From Shinella daejeonensis (GTDB lineage: Bacteria; Pseudomonadota; Alphaproteobacteria; Rhizobiales; Rhizobiaceae): a DNA stretch of 64,000 bases. The DNA is taken from contig NZ_JAHWXY010000001.1 in assembly GCF_024281235.1 (NCBI RefSeq), forward strand, positions 930,001 to 994,000, in the 5' to 3' direction. This document shows, piece by piece, positions 25,432-35,788 of the stretch; position 1 is the stretch's first letter; each line of letters begins with the position of its first letter. The notes under the pieces were generated by a model that saw only the letters and a program-made list of their open reading frames with translations, searched no databases and was not told the origin of the DNA. The position numbers and the translations under genes are program-made.

Positions 25432-25540
25432 GTAATCGTGGTGGGGTCGATTGACCCACGCGAGCCGGGCCGACATTCGTCGAAAGGCCGGCGCGGAAAA
25501 GGCTTGCCGTCAAGGGAGCCGTTGGAGAAAGGGGTGCAGA

Positions 25541-26446
25541 ATGGCCCGAAATACATTGCCGTCGATCACGGCCGGAGAAGGCGGTCTCAACCGCTATCTC
25601 GATGAAATCCGCAAATTTCCCATGCTTGAGCCGCAGGAAGAATACATGCTGGCCAAGCGTTATCAGGAACACGACGATCGTGGCGCCGCCCACAAGCTGG
25701 TCACCAGTCACCTCCGTCTGGTCGCCAAGATCGCCATGGGCTACCGCGGCTACGGCCTGCCGATCGGCGAAGTCGTTTCCGAAGGCAACGTCGGCCTGAT
25801 GCAGGCCGTCAAGAAATTCGACCCCGAACGCGGCTTCCGCCTTGCCACCTATGCGATGTGGTGGATCAAGGCGTCGATCCAGGAATATATCCTGCGCTCA
25901 TGGTCGCTTGTCAAAATGGGCACCACCGCCAACCAGAAGCGGCTGTTCTTCAACCTTCGCCGGATGAAGAGCAAGATCCAGGCCATCGACGACGGCGACC
26001 TGAGGCCCGATCAGGTCAAGGAAATCGCCACCAAGCTCAAGGTCTCGGAGGAAGAGGTCGTCTCGATGAACCGCCGGCTGTCCGGCGACGCCTCGCTCAA
26101 CGCGCCGATCAAGGCCGGTGAAGGCGAATCCGGGCAGTGGCAGGACTGGCTCGTCGACGAGAACGACAGTCAGGAAACGACGCTGATCGAGCAGGACGAA
26201 CTCGAAACCCGCCGCGCCCTGCTGGCCAGGGCGATGGACATCCTCAACGATCGCGAACGCCGCATCTTCGAGGCCCGCCGCCTCTCCGAAGACCCGCTGA
26301 CGCTGGAAGAACTGTCGACGGAATTCGATATCAGCCGTGAACGCGTCCGCCAGATCGAGGTCCGCGCCTTCGAAAAGGTCCAGCAGGCGGTGCAGAAGTT
26401 TGCCGAGGAACAGGCGAAGGCGCTCCGCGTGGTCGAGGACGCCTGA
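25541..26446 (+). CDS. rpoH: RNA polymerase heat-shock sigma factor RpoH (sigma-32)
   Basis: A 301-residue group-3 sigma factor. Region 1.2/2 is present with LNRYLDEIRKFPMLEPQEEYMLAKRY and the region 2.3/2.4 block GFRLATYAMWWIKASIQEYILRSWSLVKMGTTANQKRLFFNLR, which includes the RpoH box. Region 4 ends with LTLEELSTEFDISRERVRQIEVRAFEKVQQAV, the promoter -35-binding helix-turn-helix. It directs transcription of chaperone and protease genes; ftsH in this window carries a matching promoter. The ATG at 25541 gives the standard N-terminus. A strong terminator follows. Confidence 0.96.
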   Translation: MARNTLPSITAGEGGLNRYLDEIRKFPMLEPQEEYMLAKRYQEHDDRGAAHKLVTSHLRLVAKIAMGYRGYGLPIGEVVSEGNVGLMQAVKKFDPERGFRLATYAMWWIKASIQEYILRSWSLVKMGTTANQKRLFFNLRRMKSKIQAIDDGDLRPDQVKEIATKLKVSEEEVVSMNRRLSGDASLNAPIKAGEGESGQWQDWLVDENDSQETTLIEQDELETRRALLARAMDILNDRERRIFEARRLSEDPLTLEELSTEFDISRERVRQIEVRAFEKVQQAVQKFAEEQAKALRVVEDA

Positions 26447-26484
26447 CCCCCTGCCCGGACGACATAAGCGATGGATCCTAAAGG

Positions 26485-26514
26485 AAAAAGCCCGGCAACC
26501 CGCCGGGCTTTTTC
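26485..26514 (+). terminator. Rho-independent terminator of rpoH
   Basis: AAAAAGCCCGGC and GCCGGGCTTTTT pair around a short AACCC loop. It lies 38 bp after the rpoH stop. The U-rich and A-rich flanks make it usable in both directions, serving also the convergent 712-aa gene. Confidence 0.9.
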
Positions 26515-26542
26515 GTAAGGGCAGGACGTTGCCTGCCTGCTG

Positions 26543-28681
26543 CTACTGGCTGCTGGCGGCGTCGCGCGATGCCCAGGCCTTCATCACCGTGTCGAAGGCT
26601 TCCGCGCCCGTCGCTCCCTTGTCCAGCGTGAGCAGCGCCCGGCGGCCATTGCGATAGGTGATCGGAATGTCGATCCAGTTGCGGGTCCGCAGAAGTTCGG
26701 TGTTCTTGGCGATCGCTTCCGGAAAATCGTTGAGCGCGATCATATGGAAATCGTCGGTGATCTTCGCCGGAACAGCGATAAGCAGATCGCCCCGGTCCTG
26801 TTCCGTCCGTTTCATGGCGATACGCTGGACGCTGTCGATGCCGCCGCCTTCGAAGCTCTCCGGCAGCGAGAAGACCAGTTCGACGATATGGCTGGCCGGA
26901 AGCGACTGATCGGCGTTGCGGCGGAAGGTCACGAGCGCCGTCAGCCCGTTGGAAGGAACATTGAGCTGCGCCCGCACCACCGGCTCCGGCCGGGCGTCTC
27001 CGCCGGGCGATTCCTCCGCGACGCTCCAGGCGACCGTACCTTCGATGGCCGTGGGGCTGGTCTGCCCGAGCCGTTCCTCATAGAGGAACATCTTCTGCGC
27101 TACGCCGATCGCCGACGGGGATCCAGCCTGCGTGCCGGTCTCGGCGGGCGCGGCGCCGGCCGTTGCCGCCGCGTCCTCGCCGGTTGCCGGCGCATCGCCG
27201 TCCGGTGTTTCCCCGGTCGCCAGTTGCGCCGTCTCGCTGGACTGCCCCGCGACAGACTTTCCTTCCTGACTGTCCGTCCCGTCGAGTGACGGCGCCGGGC
27301 CTTCGTCCACTTCGCTTCCGTCCGCCAGCAGGCGCTGCGTGAATTTGCCGCTTTCGTTCTGCCCGGTGCCGGCGGAAGCCGTCTCCTGCACGCCGCCGTC
27401 CACATCTGTCGGGCCTTCGTCCGAAGCCGCCGGAGCGATATCGGACGATCCATCCGCCGTCTCTGTCGCGGCCTCGCCCGTCGTCGCCGAACCGGTCTGC
27501 GATGCCGTCAGGCTTTCGAACCATGCGTTGACGCTGTCACGGTTGAACCAATAGGCCGCGCCCGCGCCGCCGACGATCGCGACACCGCACAGCAGGACCG
27601 CCAGCGTGGCGACATTCAACCGCGACTTGCGTGGTTCCGCGCGGAACGAACGCTGCGGATCGCGGGCCGGGGTTTCCGCAGCCGAAGCGGCCGCCGCCGT
27701 TGTCCCATTTTCCTGCGGCGTCATCGGTTCCGCAAACGCGGAAACCTCTCCGGCAGGCGCGGTGAGATCTTCCAGATCATCCCAGTCGTCCTGCTCCGGC
27801 GCATTTTCGAGATCGCCGCCTGACGGCTGCTCCGGCCATTGCAGCCGGGGTTCGTCGGTATCCGGCAGAAGTGCTTCCACAGCCTCGTCATCGACCGCAA
27901 TGACCGGGGTCGCCGCGCCCCAGTTCCATTCCGCTTCGGCCGAAGGCATCCGCGCGTCGCCCACCGGCGCCGCCTCCTCGGCTTGCGCATCGTGAACCGG
28001 AAAGACGTCTGCCGGTCCCTCGACCGGCTCTGCGGGCTCGTCCGCCACATGCCAGGACGGCACATAATCGTCCGCCGCCTCGCCTTCCGCGTGCCAGGAG
28101 GGTTCGGAATGAGCTTCGGGCACGACGGGTTCCAGCGGCTCTTCGGACACCGGAGCGGGCTCTATCGCTGCATGAGGTTCCGGAGGCTGTTCCTCCGCAA
28201 TCCCTTCCTCGGCCGGGACGGCGTCTTCCGGCCCGGCGTCGGTTTCCGACGGCGGCTCCCCGGAAGGCTCGGGTTCGATGGCGGGGCCAGGCGTTTCCGG
28301 CTCGCCGATTTCCGGTTCCGGCTCGATGGCAGGCTCAGGCCGGGTTTCCGGTTCGATGACCGGCTCGGCCACTGTTTCCGGGTAAGGCTCCGGCTCGGGT
28401 TCCGGCGCCACCGGGACGGCAGCAGCCGGTTCCACCTCCGGTTCGGACGCGACGTCCTCGGGCGGCAGCGCCTCGGCATGCTCGCCCTCGACGTCTTCGA
28501 TCGCCGCTTCCAGCTTGTCGAGCTGGCGCTGGATAAGCTCATCGGAAGGCCGCGGGTTCATCGCCTCGAGTTGCCGGCGCACGGCTCCGCGCGCCTTCTC
28601 GTAGACTTTCTGCCGCATCTCGGGTGTATCGGCCGAGAGGCCGGCCACCGCCCTCCGAATGACTGCTACAAAATCCGCCAT
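26543..28681 (-). CDS. Hypothetical acidic, proline-rich single-pass membrane protein (712 aa)
   Basis: Residues 1-65 form a helical, positively charged domain (FVAVIRRAVAGLSADTPEMRQKVYEKARGAVRRQLEAM). Residues about 70-345 are a disordered Glu/Pro/Ala-rich region with repeats such as EPEPEPYPE and EPETRPEPAIEPEPEIGEPE. One membrane segment lies at about 357-374 (ATLAVLLCGVAIVGGAGAAYW). A second disordered stretch to about 535 precedes a folded C-terminal domain (about 540-705) with LYEERLGQTSPTAIEGTVAW, ASHIVELVFSLPESFEGGG and RTRNWIDIPITYRNGRRALLTLDKG. It lies between rpoH and purA, a conserved rhizobial position by recollection. No function is known to me. Confidence 0.85.
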   Translation of the reverse strand: MADFVAVIRRAVAGLSADTPEMRQKVYEKARGAVRRQLEAMNPRPSDELIQRQLDKLEAAIEDVEGEHAEALPPEDVASEPEVEPAAAVPVAPEPEPEPYPETVAEPVIEPETRPEPAIEPEPEIGEPETPGPAIEPEPSGEPPSETDAGPEDAVPAEEGIAEEQPPEPHAAIEPAPVSEEPLEPVVPEAHSEPSWHAEGEAADDYVPSWHVADEPAEPVEGPADVFPVHDAQAEEAAPVGDARMPSAEAEWNWGAATPVIAVDDEAVEALLPDTDEPRLQWPEQPSGGDLENAPEQDDWDDLEDLTAPAGEVSAFAEPMTPQENGTTAAAASAAETPARDPQRSFRAEPRKSRLNVATLAVLLCGVAIVGGAGAAYWFNRDSVNAWFESLTASQTGSATTGEAATETADGSSDIAPAASDEGPTDVDGGVQETASAGTGQNESGKFTQRLLADGSEVDEGPAPSLDGTDSQEGKSVAGQSSETAQLATGETPDGDAPATGEDAAATAGAAPAETGTQAGSPSAIGVAQKMFLYEERLGQTSPTAIEGTVAWSVAEESPGGDARPEPVVRAQLNVPSNGLTALVTFRRNADQSLPASHIVELVFSLPESFEGGGIDSVQRIAMKRTEQDRGDLLIAVPAKITDDFHMIALNDFPEAIAKNTELLRTRNWIDIPITYRNGRRALLTLDKGATGAEAFDTVMKAWASRDAASSQ

Positions 28682-28749
28682 CAGAACTTTCCGTCGTGTC
28701 CGGCCCCTATTCGCGGAAGCGAGGCACGGAACTGGTTTCGAAAGTGAGA

Positions 28750-30054
28750 TTAATCTTCAAAGGGATCGGTCACAAGTATGGTGTCGTCCCGCTCCGGGCT
28801 GGTGGAAAGCAGGGCCACCGGTGCGCCGATCAACGCTTCGACCTGCCGGACATATTTGATCGCCTGCGCGGGCAGGTCGGCCCAGCTACGCGCGCCGACC
28901 GTCGATTCCTTCCAGCCTTCCAGCGTGATGTAGACCGGCTCGACGCGGGCCTGCTGGCCCTGGCTCGCCGGCAGATGATCGATATCCTGGCCGTCGAGCT
29001 TGTAGCCGACGCAGATTTTCAGTTCGTCGAGGCCGTCGAGGACATCGAGCTTGGTGAGCGCGATGCCGGTGATGCCGTTCGTCGCCACCGACTGGCGCAC
29101 CAGCGCGGCGTCGAACCAGCCGCAACGGCGCTTGCGTCCGGTGACGGTGCCGAACTCGCGGCCACGCTCGCCGAGGAACTGGCCGATCTCATCGTCAAGC
29201 TCGGTGGGGAACGGACCCTCGCCGACGCGCGTCGTATAGGCCTTGGTGATGCCCAGCACATAGCCGAGCGCGCCCGGCCCCATGCCGGAGCCCGCCGCCG
29301 CCTGTCCGGCAACGGTATTGGAGGAGGTAACGAAAGGATAGGTGCCGTGATCGATATCGAGAAGCGAGCCCTGCGCACCCTCGAACAGGATGCGCGCGCC
29401 GCGGCGGCGCTGCTTGTCCAGAAGCAGCCAGATCGTGTCGCGGAAGGGCAGCACGCGCTCGGCGACCGACGTCAGCTCCTGCATGATGCTGTCATGGGAG
29501 ATTTCCGCCTCGCCAAGGCCGCGGCGAAGCGCATTGTGATGTGTCAGCAGGCGCTCCACCTTGGCCGGCAATGTCTCGACGTCGGCAAGATCCATGACGC
29601 GGATCGCGCGGCGACCGACCTTGTCCTCATAGGCCGGGCCGATGCCGCGGCGGGTCGTGCCGATCTTGACGCCGGAATTGGACGTGGAAGCGGCATCCTC
29701 ACGGATGCCGTCGAGTTCGCGGTGCAGCGACAGGATCAGGGTTGCATTGTCGGCGATACGCAGGTTTTCGGGCGTAATCTTGACGCCCTGCTTTTCCAGC
29801 TTGTCGATTTCAGCGATCAGCGCATGCGGATCGACGACGACCCCGTTGCCGATCACCGCCATCTTGCCGGGACGCACGACGCCGGACGGCAGGAGCGAGA
29901 GCTTGTAGCTGGTGCCGTCGATGACGAGCGTATGACCGGCATTGTGCCCGCCCTGGAAGCGCACCACGATATCCGCGCGTTCGGAAAGCCAGTCGACAAT
30001 CTTGCCCTTGCCTTCGTCACCCCATTGCGACCCGATCACCACGACATTCGTCAT
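28750..30054 (-). CDS. purA: Adenylosuccinate synthetase PurA
   Basis: Converts IMP, aspartate and GTP to adenylosuccinate, the first committed step to AMP. The 434-residue protein opens with [22 protein letters not shown], holding the GTP-binding loop and catalytic Asp/Lys, followed by [12 protein letters not shown] with the catalytic histidine and [27 protein letters not shown] and the C-terminal [22 protein letters not shown] are typical. The ATG at 30054 gives the standard start; the frame open to 30264 would add 70 residues over the divergent EamA promoter and is rejected. Confidence 0.96.
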   Translation of the reverse strand: MTNVVVIGSQWGDEGKGKIVDWLSERADIVVRFQGGHNAGHTLVIDGTSYKLSLLPSGVVRPGKMAVIGNGVVVDPHALIAEIDKLEKQGVKITPENLRIADNATLILSLHRELDGIREDAASTSNSGVKIGTTRRGIGPAYEDKVGRRAIRVMDLADVETLPAKVERLLTHHNALRRGLGEAEISHDSIMQELTSVAERVLPFRDTIWLLLDKQRRRGARILFEGAQGSLLDIDHGTYPFVTSSNTVAGQAAAGSGMGPGALGYVLGITKAYTTRVGEGPFPTELDDEIGQFLGERGREFGTVTGRKRRCGWFDAALVRQSVATNGITGIALTKLDVLDGLDELKICVGYKLDGQDIDHLPASQGQQARVEPVYITLEGWKESTVGARSWADLPAQAIKYVRQVEALIGAPVALLSTSPERDDTILVTDPFED

Positions 30055-30253
30055 TTCGTCTTTCCCGTTTTCGCGCACGCCGTCGCGCGCCTGACACAAA
30101 CCCGCGCATCTATACTGTGTTGCTTTCGGGAAAGCGACCCTGCGGAATCGATCATCTTTTCTTTTTGCATGACATTGCGGCGTTTTTGTCCTTATGTGAC
30201 GCGTTCGCCGGGCCGCCTGGCCCCTTGCCAGTCCTCCCGCGGATAGACCCGTC

Positions 30254-31138
30254 GTGCATCGCAAAGCCTATCTCTACCTCTGTATAACCTCGCTCTTCTG
30301 GGGCGCCAATTCGGTTGCCGGAAAGCTGGCGGTCGGCCATATCAGCCCCATGCTGCTGACGACGCTGCGCTGGACCGTCGCCCTCCTCGTCATCCTCGCC
30401 CTGATGACGCCGCAGGTGAAACGCGACTGGCCGATGATCCGCCGGCACTGGCTGCTGCTCCTGCTTTACGGCGTCTTCGGCTTCACCGCCTTCAACGCGC
30501 TGCTCTATTCCGCCCTCGGCTATACCAGCGCCATCAATGCGGTCATCGAACAGGCCGGCATCCCGATGCTGATCTTCGTCTTCAACTTCGTCCTTTTCCG
30601 GATCCAGGCCTCCCTCGCCCAGATCGCCGGCTTCACGGTGACGCTGCTGGGCGTGCTGTTAACCGCCGCTCATGGCGATTTGTCGGCGTTGAGCGAGCTT
30701 GAGTTCAATTTCGGCGATGCGCTGATGCTCGTCGCCTGCATCATCTATGCCGGCTATACGGTCTCGTTACGCTGGAAGCCGGACATGCACTGGCAGAGCT
30801 TCATCGCCGCTCCGGCCTTCGGCGCGCTTTTGAGCGCGCTGCCCCTGCTGCTGTGGGAAATATGGCAGGGCGCGCTGATCCTGCCCGACGCCACCGGCTG
30901 GACGATCGTGCTTTACGCCGGCATCTTTCCGTCGCTGCTGTCCCAGGTGCTCTACGTGCGGGGCGTGGAGATGATCGGCGCAAATCGCGCCGGCCTTTTC
31001 ATCAATGCCATCCCCGTCTTCGGCACACTGCTGTCGATCGTCCTCGTCGGGGAGCGCCTGGAGACCTTCCATGTGATGGCGCTGCTTCTGGTGCTGGGCG
31101 GCATCGCGGTCGCCGAATGGGGGCGGCCCCGCACCTGA
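30254..31138 (+). CDS. EamA/DMT-family transporter
   Basis: A 294-residue inner-membrane protein with about ten hydrophobic segments in two EamA repeats (residues about 5-135 and 150-290), typical of drug/metabolite exporters. Conserved pieces are [27 protein letters not shown] and [34 protein letters not shown]. The start is a GTG at 30254; no good ATG is nearby. The substrate is unknown; amino acids or nucleobases are common for this group. It is divergent from purA and converges with serA. Confidence 0.85.
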   Translation: MHRKAYLYLCITSLFWGANSVAGKLAVGHISPMLLTTLRWTVALLVILALMTPQVKRDWPMIRRHWLLLLLYGVFGFTAFNALLYSALGYTSAINAVIEQAGIPMLIFVFNFVLFRIQASLAQIAGFTVTLLGVLLTAAHGDLSALSELEFNFGDALMLVACIIYAGYTVSLRWKPDMHWQSFIAAPAFGALLSALPLLLWEIWQGALILPDATGWTIVLYAGIFPSLLSQVLYVRGVEMIGANRAGLFINAIPVFGTLLSIVLVGERLETFHVMALLLVLGGIAVAEWGRPRT

Positions 31139-31156
31139 TCCCCCCGCCAAAACGGC

Positions 31157-31190
31157 GAAAGCCGCCCGGACATGCCGGACGGCCTTCTTC
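31157..31190. terminator. Hairpin terminator between convergent EamA gene and serA
   Basis: AAAGCCGCCCGG and CCGGACGGCCTT pair across a short ACATG loop, with one mismatch, and C/T-rich sequence follows. It lies 19 bp after the EamA stop and 21 bp before the serA stop. Confidence 0.55.
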
Positions 31191-31210
31191 TTCGTCTTGG
31201 GAGGACGAAA

Positions 31211-32806
31211 TCAGTCGACGTTGAAGACCAGCGACTTGACCTGCCGGATCGCCGGATTGGCGCCGAGCCTGTCCAGAACCTCCTGCGAGACCGGCTTGTC
31301 CACATAGAGCAGGGCGATGGCGTCGCCGCCCTCCTTCTGCCGGCCGAGCTGGAAGTTGGCGATATTGACCTTCGCCTCACCCAGCACCGTGCCGATGAAG
31401 CCGATCATGCCGGGCACGTCGGTATTGGTGATATAGACCATATGGTTGCCGACATCGCCGTCGAGGTTGATGCCCTTGATCTGGATGAAACGCGGCTTGC
31501 CGTCGGAAAAGACCGTGCCCGCGACGGAACGCGTCTGGTTCGCCGTCGTCACCGTCAGCCGGATATAACCGTCGAAGACGCCGGATTTGTCGCGCTTGAC
31601 CTCGGACAGGATGATGCCCTTCTCCTTGATCATGACCGGCGCCGAGACCATGTTGACGTCGGCGACCTGCGGGCGGATGAGGCCGGCCAGCGCCGCGCTC
31701 GTCAGCGCCTTGATGTTCATCCCGGCGGTCGCGCCGTCATACAGGATCTCGATCTCCTTGATCGCGCTTTCCGTGACCTGGCCGACGAAAGCGCCCAGCA
31801 CATCGGCAAGGCGGATGAACGGCTTCAGGAGCGGCGCTTCCTCCGCCGTGATCGACGGCATGTTGATGGCGTTGGAAACCGCGCCCCTGATCAGGTAGTC
31901 CGACATCTGCTCGGCGACCTGCAAGGCCACGTTCTCCTGCGCCTCCGTGGTCGAAGCGCCGAGATGCGGCGTGCAGACGACGTTCGGCAGACCGAAAAGC
32001 GGGCTTTCCGTCGCCGGCTCGACCGCGAAGACGTCGAAGCCCGCACCGGCGACATGACCGGACCTGATCGCTTCGGCAAGCGCCGCCTCGTCGACGAGGC
32101 CGCCGCGCGCGCAGTTGACAATGCGAACGCCCGGCTTGGTCTTCGCCAGCGCCTCGGCATCGAGGATGTTGCGGGTCCTGTCGGTCAGCGGCACATGCAG
32201 GGTGATGAAATCGGCCTGCGCCAGCAATTCGTCCAGTTCGACCTTGGTCACGCCCATTTCCTCGGCGCGCTCCTTCGACAGGAAAGGATCGAAGGCGATC
32301 ACGTGCATCCTGAGCCCGATGGCCCGGGCGCAGACGATCGAGCCGATATTGCCGGCGCCGATGACGCCCAACGTCTTGCCGGTGATCTCGACACCCATGA
32401 ATTTCGACTTTTCCCATTTTCCGGCCTGGGTGGAGGCATCGGCGGCGGGAAGCTGGCGGGCGACCGCGAACATCAGCGCGATGGCATGCTCGGCCGTGGT
32501 GATCGAGTTGCCGAACGGCGTGTTCATGACGATGATGCCGCGGCGCGAGGCGGCCGGGATATCGACATTGTCGACGCCGATGCCGGCGCGGCCGACGACC
32601 TTGAGGTTCGTCGCCGCCGCGATCAGCTTTTCCGTCACCTTGGTGGCGGAACGGATGGCGAGACCGTCATAATTGCCGATGATCTCGGCGAGCTTTTCCT
32701 TGTCCTTGCCGAGCTTCGGCTGGAAATCCACGTCGATGCCGCGGTCGCGAAAGATCTGGACGGCGGTTTCCGAGAGTTCATCGGATACGAGTACGCGAGG
32801 TGCCAT
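31211..32806 (-). CDS. serA: D-3-phosphoglycerate dehydrogenase SerA
   Basis: First step of serine synthesis: oxidises 3-phosphoglycerate to 3-phosphohydroxypyruvate with NAD. The 531-residue protein is the long form, with a catalytic/NAD-binding region (1-315; GKTLGVIGAGNIGSIVCARA, and catalytic His in VCTPHLGAST), an intervening ASB domain (about 320-450) and a C-terminal ACT domain (about 455-531; TDVPGMIGFIGTVLGEAKVNI) that usually gives serine feedback. It lies 75 bp downstream of serC in the same direction. Confidence 0.95.
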   Translation of the reverse strand: MAPRVLVSDELSETAVQIFRDRGIDVDFQPKLGKDKEKLAEIIGNYDGLAIRSATKVTEKLIAAATNLKVVGRAGIGVDNVDIPAASRRGIIVMNTPFGNSITTAEHAIALMFAVARQLPAADASTQAGKWEKSKFMGVEITGKTLGVIGAGNIGSIVCARAIGLRMHVIAFDPFLSKERAEEMGVTKVELDELLAQADFITLHVPLTDRTRNILDAEALAKTKPGVRIVNCARGGLVDEAALAEAIRSGHVAGAGFDVFAVEPATESPLFGLPNVVCTPHLGASTTEAQENVALQVAEQMSDYLIRGAVSNAINMPSITAEEAPLLKPFIRLADVLGAFVGQVTESAIKEIEILYDGATAGMNIKALTSAALAGLIRPQVADVNMVSAPVMIKEKGIILSEVKRDKSGVFDGYIRLTVTTANQTRSVAGTVFSDGKPRFIQIKGINLDGDVGNHMVYITNTDVPGMIGFIGTVLGEAKVNIANFQLGRQKEGGDAIALLYVDKPVSQEVLDRLGANPAIRQVKSLVFNVD

Positions 32807-32881
32807 GAAAGGCCTCCTTCAATCGGTCGGAATGATGATAGGGCATGGGCTTCGCCCGAAGGACGAAGCCGGATCGCGAAA

Positions 32882-34063
<1,182 letters not shown>

Positions 34064-34069
34064 GATGGC

Positions 34070-34125
34070 TATCCTTCCAGATAGAAAGCCCTTCGTTGGG
34101 GAAGGGTGTCCCGCCGCCGCGTATA
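34070..34125 (-). ncRNA. serC-motif-like leader RNA
   Basis: On the minus strand the leader contains GGCGGGACACCCTTCCCC, then AACGAAGGGCTTTCTAT; CCCTTC pairs with GAAGGG. This matches, by recollection, the alphaproteobacterial serC RNA motif found before serC. The function of the motif is not settled; attenuation of serC-serA is plausible. Ends are approximate. Confidence 0.5.
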
Positions 34126-34268
34126 AGGAAATGTCGCTCCCGCCGCAAGAGAAAAAAGCAAGCACGCGTCAAATCGCGCAGCTTTCATGCGCCACCGCGA
34201 CATCGCGGCGGCCGGAATGGCGTTCCGGCAGGCTTGCCTTCGCCCCGCTGTCGGGCGAACCTCCGGCC

Positions 34269-34619
34269 ATGTATGAGAAAACGTCAGACCGGCTGATCAG
34301 CCGTAAACGGTTCGCCCGGCGTCTTGCGAAACACGCGCTTTACGTCCTCGCCATCCTTGCCTGCTCGATTGCCGCGGGCGCCGTCGGCTTCATGATCTTC
34401 GAGGGCCATGGACCCGAGCAGGCGATCCTGCATGCCGCCTTCATCCTGAGCGGCTTCGGGCTGGTGCAGATGCCGGAAAGCGCCATCGGCAAGATGTTCG
34501 CGGGCCTCTTCGGGCTTTATGCCAACCTGTTCTTCCTCGCCGCCTTCAGCGTGATCTTCGCCCCCATCGTGCACCGGATCCTGCACAGGCTGCATCTGGA
34601 CGAGGAGGCCGGCTCCTGA
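34269..34619 (+). CDS. Small hypothetical membrane protein (116 aa)
   Basis: A basic N-terminus (RLISRKRFARRLAKH) is followed by two or three hydrophobic segments (about 25-46, 52-68 and 77-100). The loop AAFILSGFGLVQMPESAIGKMFAGLFGLYANLFFLAAF resembles the pore/second helix of two-TM potassium-channel-like proteins, but no TVGYG-type filter is present, so channel function is not supported. The ATG at 34269 begins the conserved-looking part; the frame is open much further upstream over serC and is not used. It is divergent from serC and converges with an outer-membrane protein gene. Confidence 0.65.
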   Translation: MYEKTSDRLISRKRFARRLAKHALYVLAILACSIAAGAVGFMIFEGHGPEQAILHAAFILSGFGLVQMPESAIGKMFAGLFGLYANLFFLAAFSVIFAPIVHRILHRLHLDEEAGS

Positions 34620-34649
34620 GGTCGGCCACGGATCCGGAGGGTTATCCGC

Positions 34650-35489
34650 CTACCAGGTGGTGACGCGGATACCGGCGCGGATCTCGTGTTTCTGAAAGCC
34701 GCTGTCATGACCCTTGGCGCCGCTTGCGCCCCAGCCGCGTTCGGTGGCGCCATAGCCGAACATCTTGCCGCCGTCGACATCGGTGAAGCGATAGCCGAGA
34801 TCGAATTTGACCCGCTCCGTAATGTCGTAGGACGCGCCGGCCATCAGCGCATAGGTGAAGCGCCAGCTATCGTAGCCCGGCAGCGCGCCGGAGCCGTGGG
34901 AAGCGCCCGAGCAGGCGGCCGAACCGTCGATGCAATAGGCCGTCGACTTCAGGTTATTCCAGTCGAGACGCGTGACGCCGACGCCCGCCCCGACATAGGG
35001 CGTGAAGCCCATGACCGTCCCAAGGTCGAGATAGCCATTGGCCATGACGTTGAACGCGTTGTAGCCCGCCTTGTGATTGAAACCGCAGCCGGTGCCGACC
35101 GCCTCGGAGGCGGAGCAAGGAGCGGCGATATCGGAGCGGCCTTCAAGGCTGCCGTTGAAAAAATCCGTCGTCAGATCGGCACGGAACATGCTGTTGAACT
35201 GATAGCCCATGCCGACGCCGTAGGACATCGGCTCGGAGAAGCGCGCGCTGTCGAACCTTTCGCGCGAGAAGACCGTGCCGCCCGGTTCATAGACCGTATA
35301 GGCCGGCTTGCCGCCCTTCACCCAGCCGGCATAGCCGAGATCGCCGCGGATATACCATCCCTGCGCGGCCGAGGAACCGGAGACGTCGATCTCCGGAACG
35401 TTGATGATATCGAAATCCGCCGCCAGCGCTGCCGGAGCAGCCAGTCCTGCGGCAAGGGCGATCCCTGGCAATAAGGTCGAACGAAGCAT
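34650..35489 (-). CDS. Outer-membrane beta-barrel protein (Omp25/31-like), paralogue 1
   Basis: A 279-residue outer-membrane protein with a Sec signal peptide (1-23, cleavage after AALAA) and eight-strand-barrel features: alternating aromatic/hydrophobic strands, GWYIRGDLGYAGW near the start of the mature part, FTPYVGAGVGVTRLDWNNL and SWRFTYALMAGASYDI. It ends in tryptophan, a usual C-terminal residue for Bam recognition. About 300 bp upstream lies a related gene in the same direction, so the two are likely duplicates. Four cysteines could form two extracellular disulfides. Confidence 0.85.
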   Translation of the reverse strand: MLRSTLLPGIALAAGLAAPAALAADFDIINVPEIDVSGSSAAQGWYIRGDLGYAGWVKGGKPAYTVYEPGGTVFSRERFDSARFSEPMSYGVGMGYQFNSMFRADLTTDFFNGSLEGRSDIAAPCSASEAVGTGCGFNHKAGYNAFNVMANGYLDLGTVMGFTPYVGAGVGVTRLDWNNLKSTAYCIDGSAACSGASHGSGALPGYDSWRFTYALMAGASYDITERVKFDLGYRFTDVDGGKMFGYGATERGWGASGAKGHDSGFQKHEIRAGIRVTTW

Positions 35490-35633
35490 GGTCTGGTTCC
35501 TTCAATCCAGCAGCGGATGGATCGGCATCCGCGGGCGGAACACAAGCCGCCGACCATCGGACACCACTCGTTAACCATAAATCTTAAGGCGTGAAGAAAC
35601 GGTTAAACGGCGCGCGGGAGATCCCCGAACGCC

Positions 35634-35662
35634 AAAAGGCCGCCCGTTGCGGGGCGGCCCTC
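35634..35662 (-). terminator. Rho-independent terminator downstream of outer-membrane protein paralogue 2
   Basis: On the minus strand GGCCGCCC and GGGCGGCC pair around a CGCAAC loop, followed by TTTT. It lies after the RIME-like repeat that follows the gene ending at 35789, and before paralogue 1. Confidence 0.75.
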
Positions 35663-35665
35663 CAT

Positions 35666-35770
35666 GAGAGCGGTTCCGGTCTTCACCGAATCGGCAGTAT
35701 CGCTCCATCTCTTTGCTTTAGCCGCATTTCCGGATGCAAAACCGTTTCACACTTTTGCTGGAAATGCGCT
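35666..35770. repeat. RIME-like palindromic repeat
   Basis: In inverse orientation to the 17005 copy: GAGAGCGGTTCCGG at one end, TCTCTTTGCTTTAGCCGCATTTCCGG in the middle as two shared blocks, and CACTTTTGCTGGAAATGCGCT at the other end. It lies between the two outer-membrane protein genes, 18 bp after the stop of paralogue 2. Confidence 0.7.
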
Positions 35771-35788
35771 GGAAGATCGCTTGTGGTC

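Noticed and set aside
28696-30246. 516-codon open frame opposite purA
   Set aside because: Antisense shadow; purA has all family motifs on the other strand.
34269-34619. Potassium-channel assignment for the small membrane protein
   Set aside because: The hydrophobic pattern is suggestive, but there is no selectivity-filter signature.
35560-35600. CtrA box before outer-membrane protein paralogue 1
   Set aside because: The two TTAA words are 9 bp apart rather than 7, so the site does not fit the CtrA consensus.
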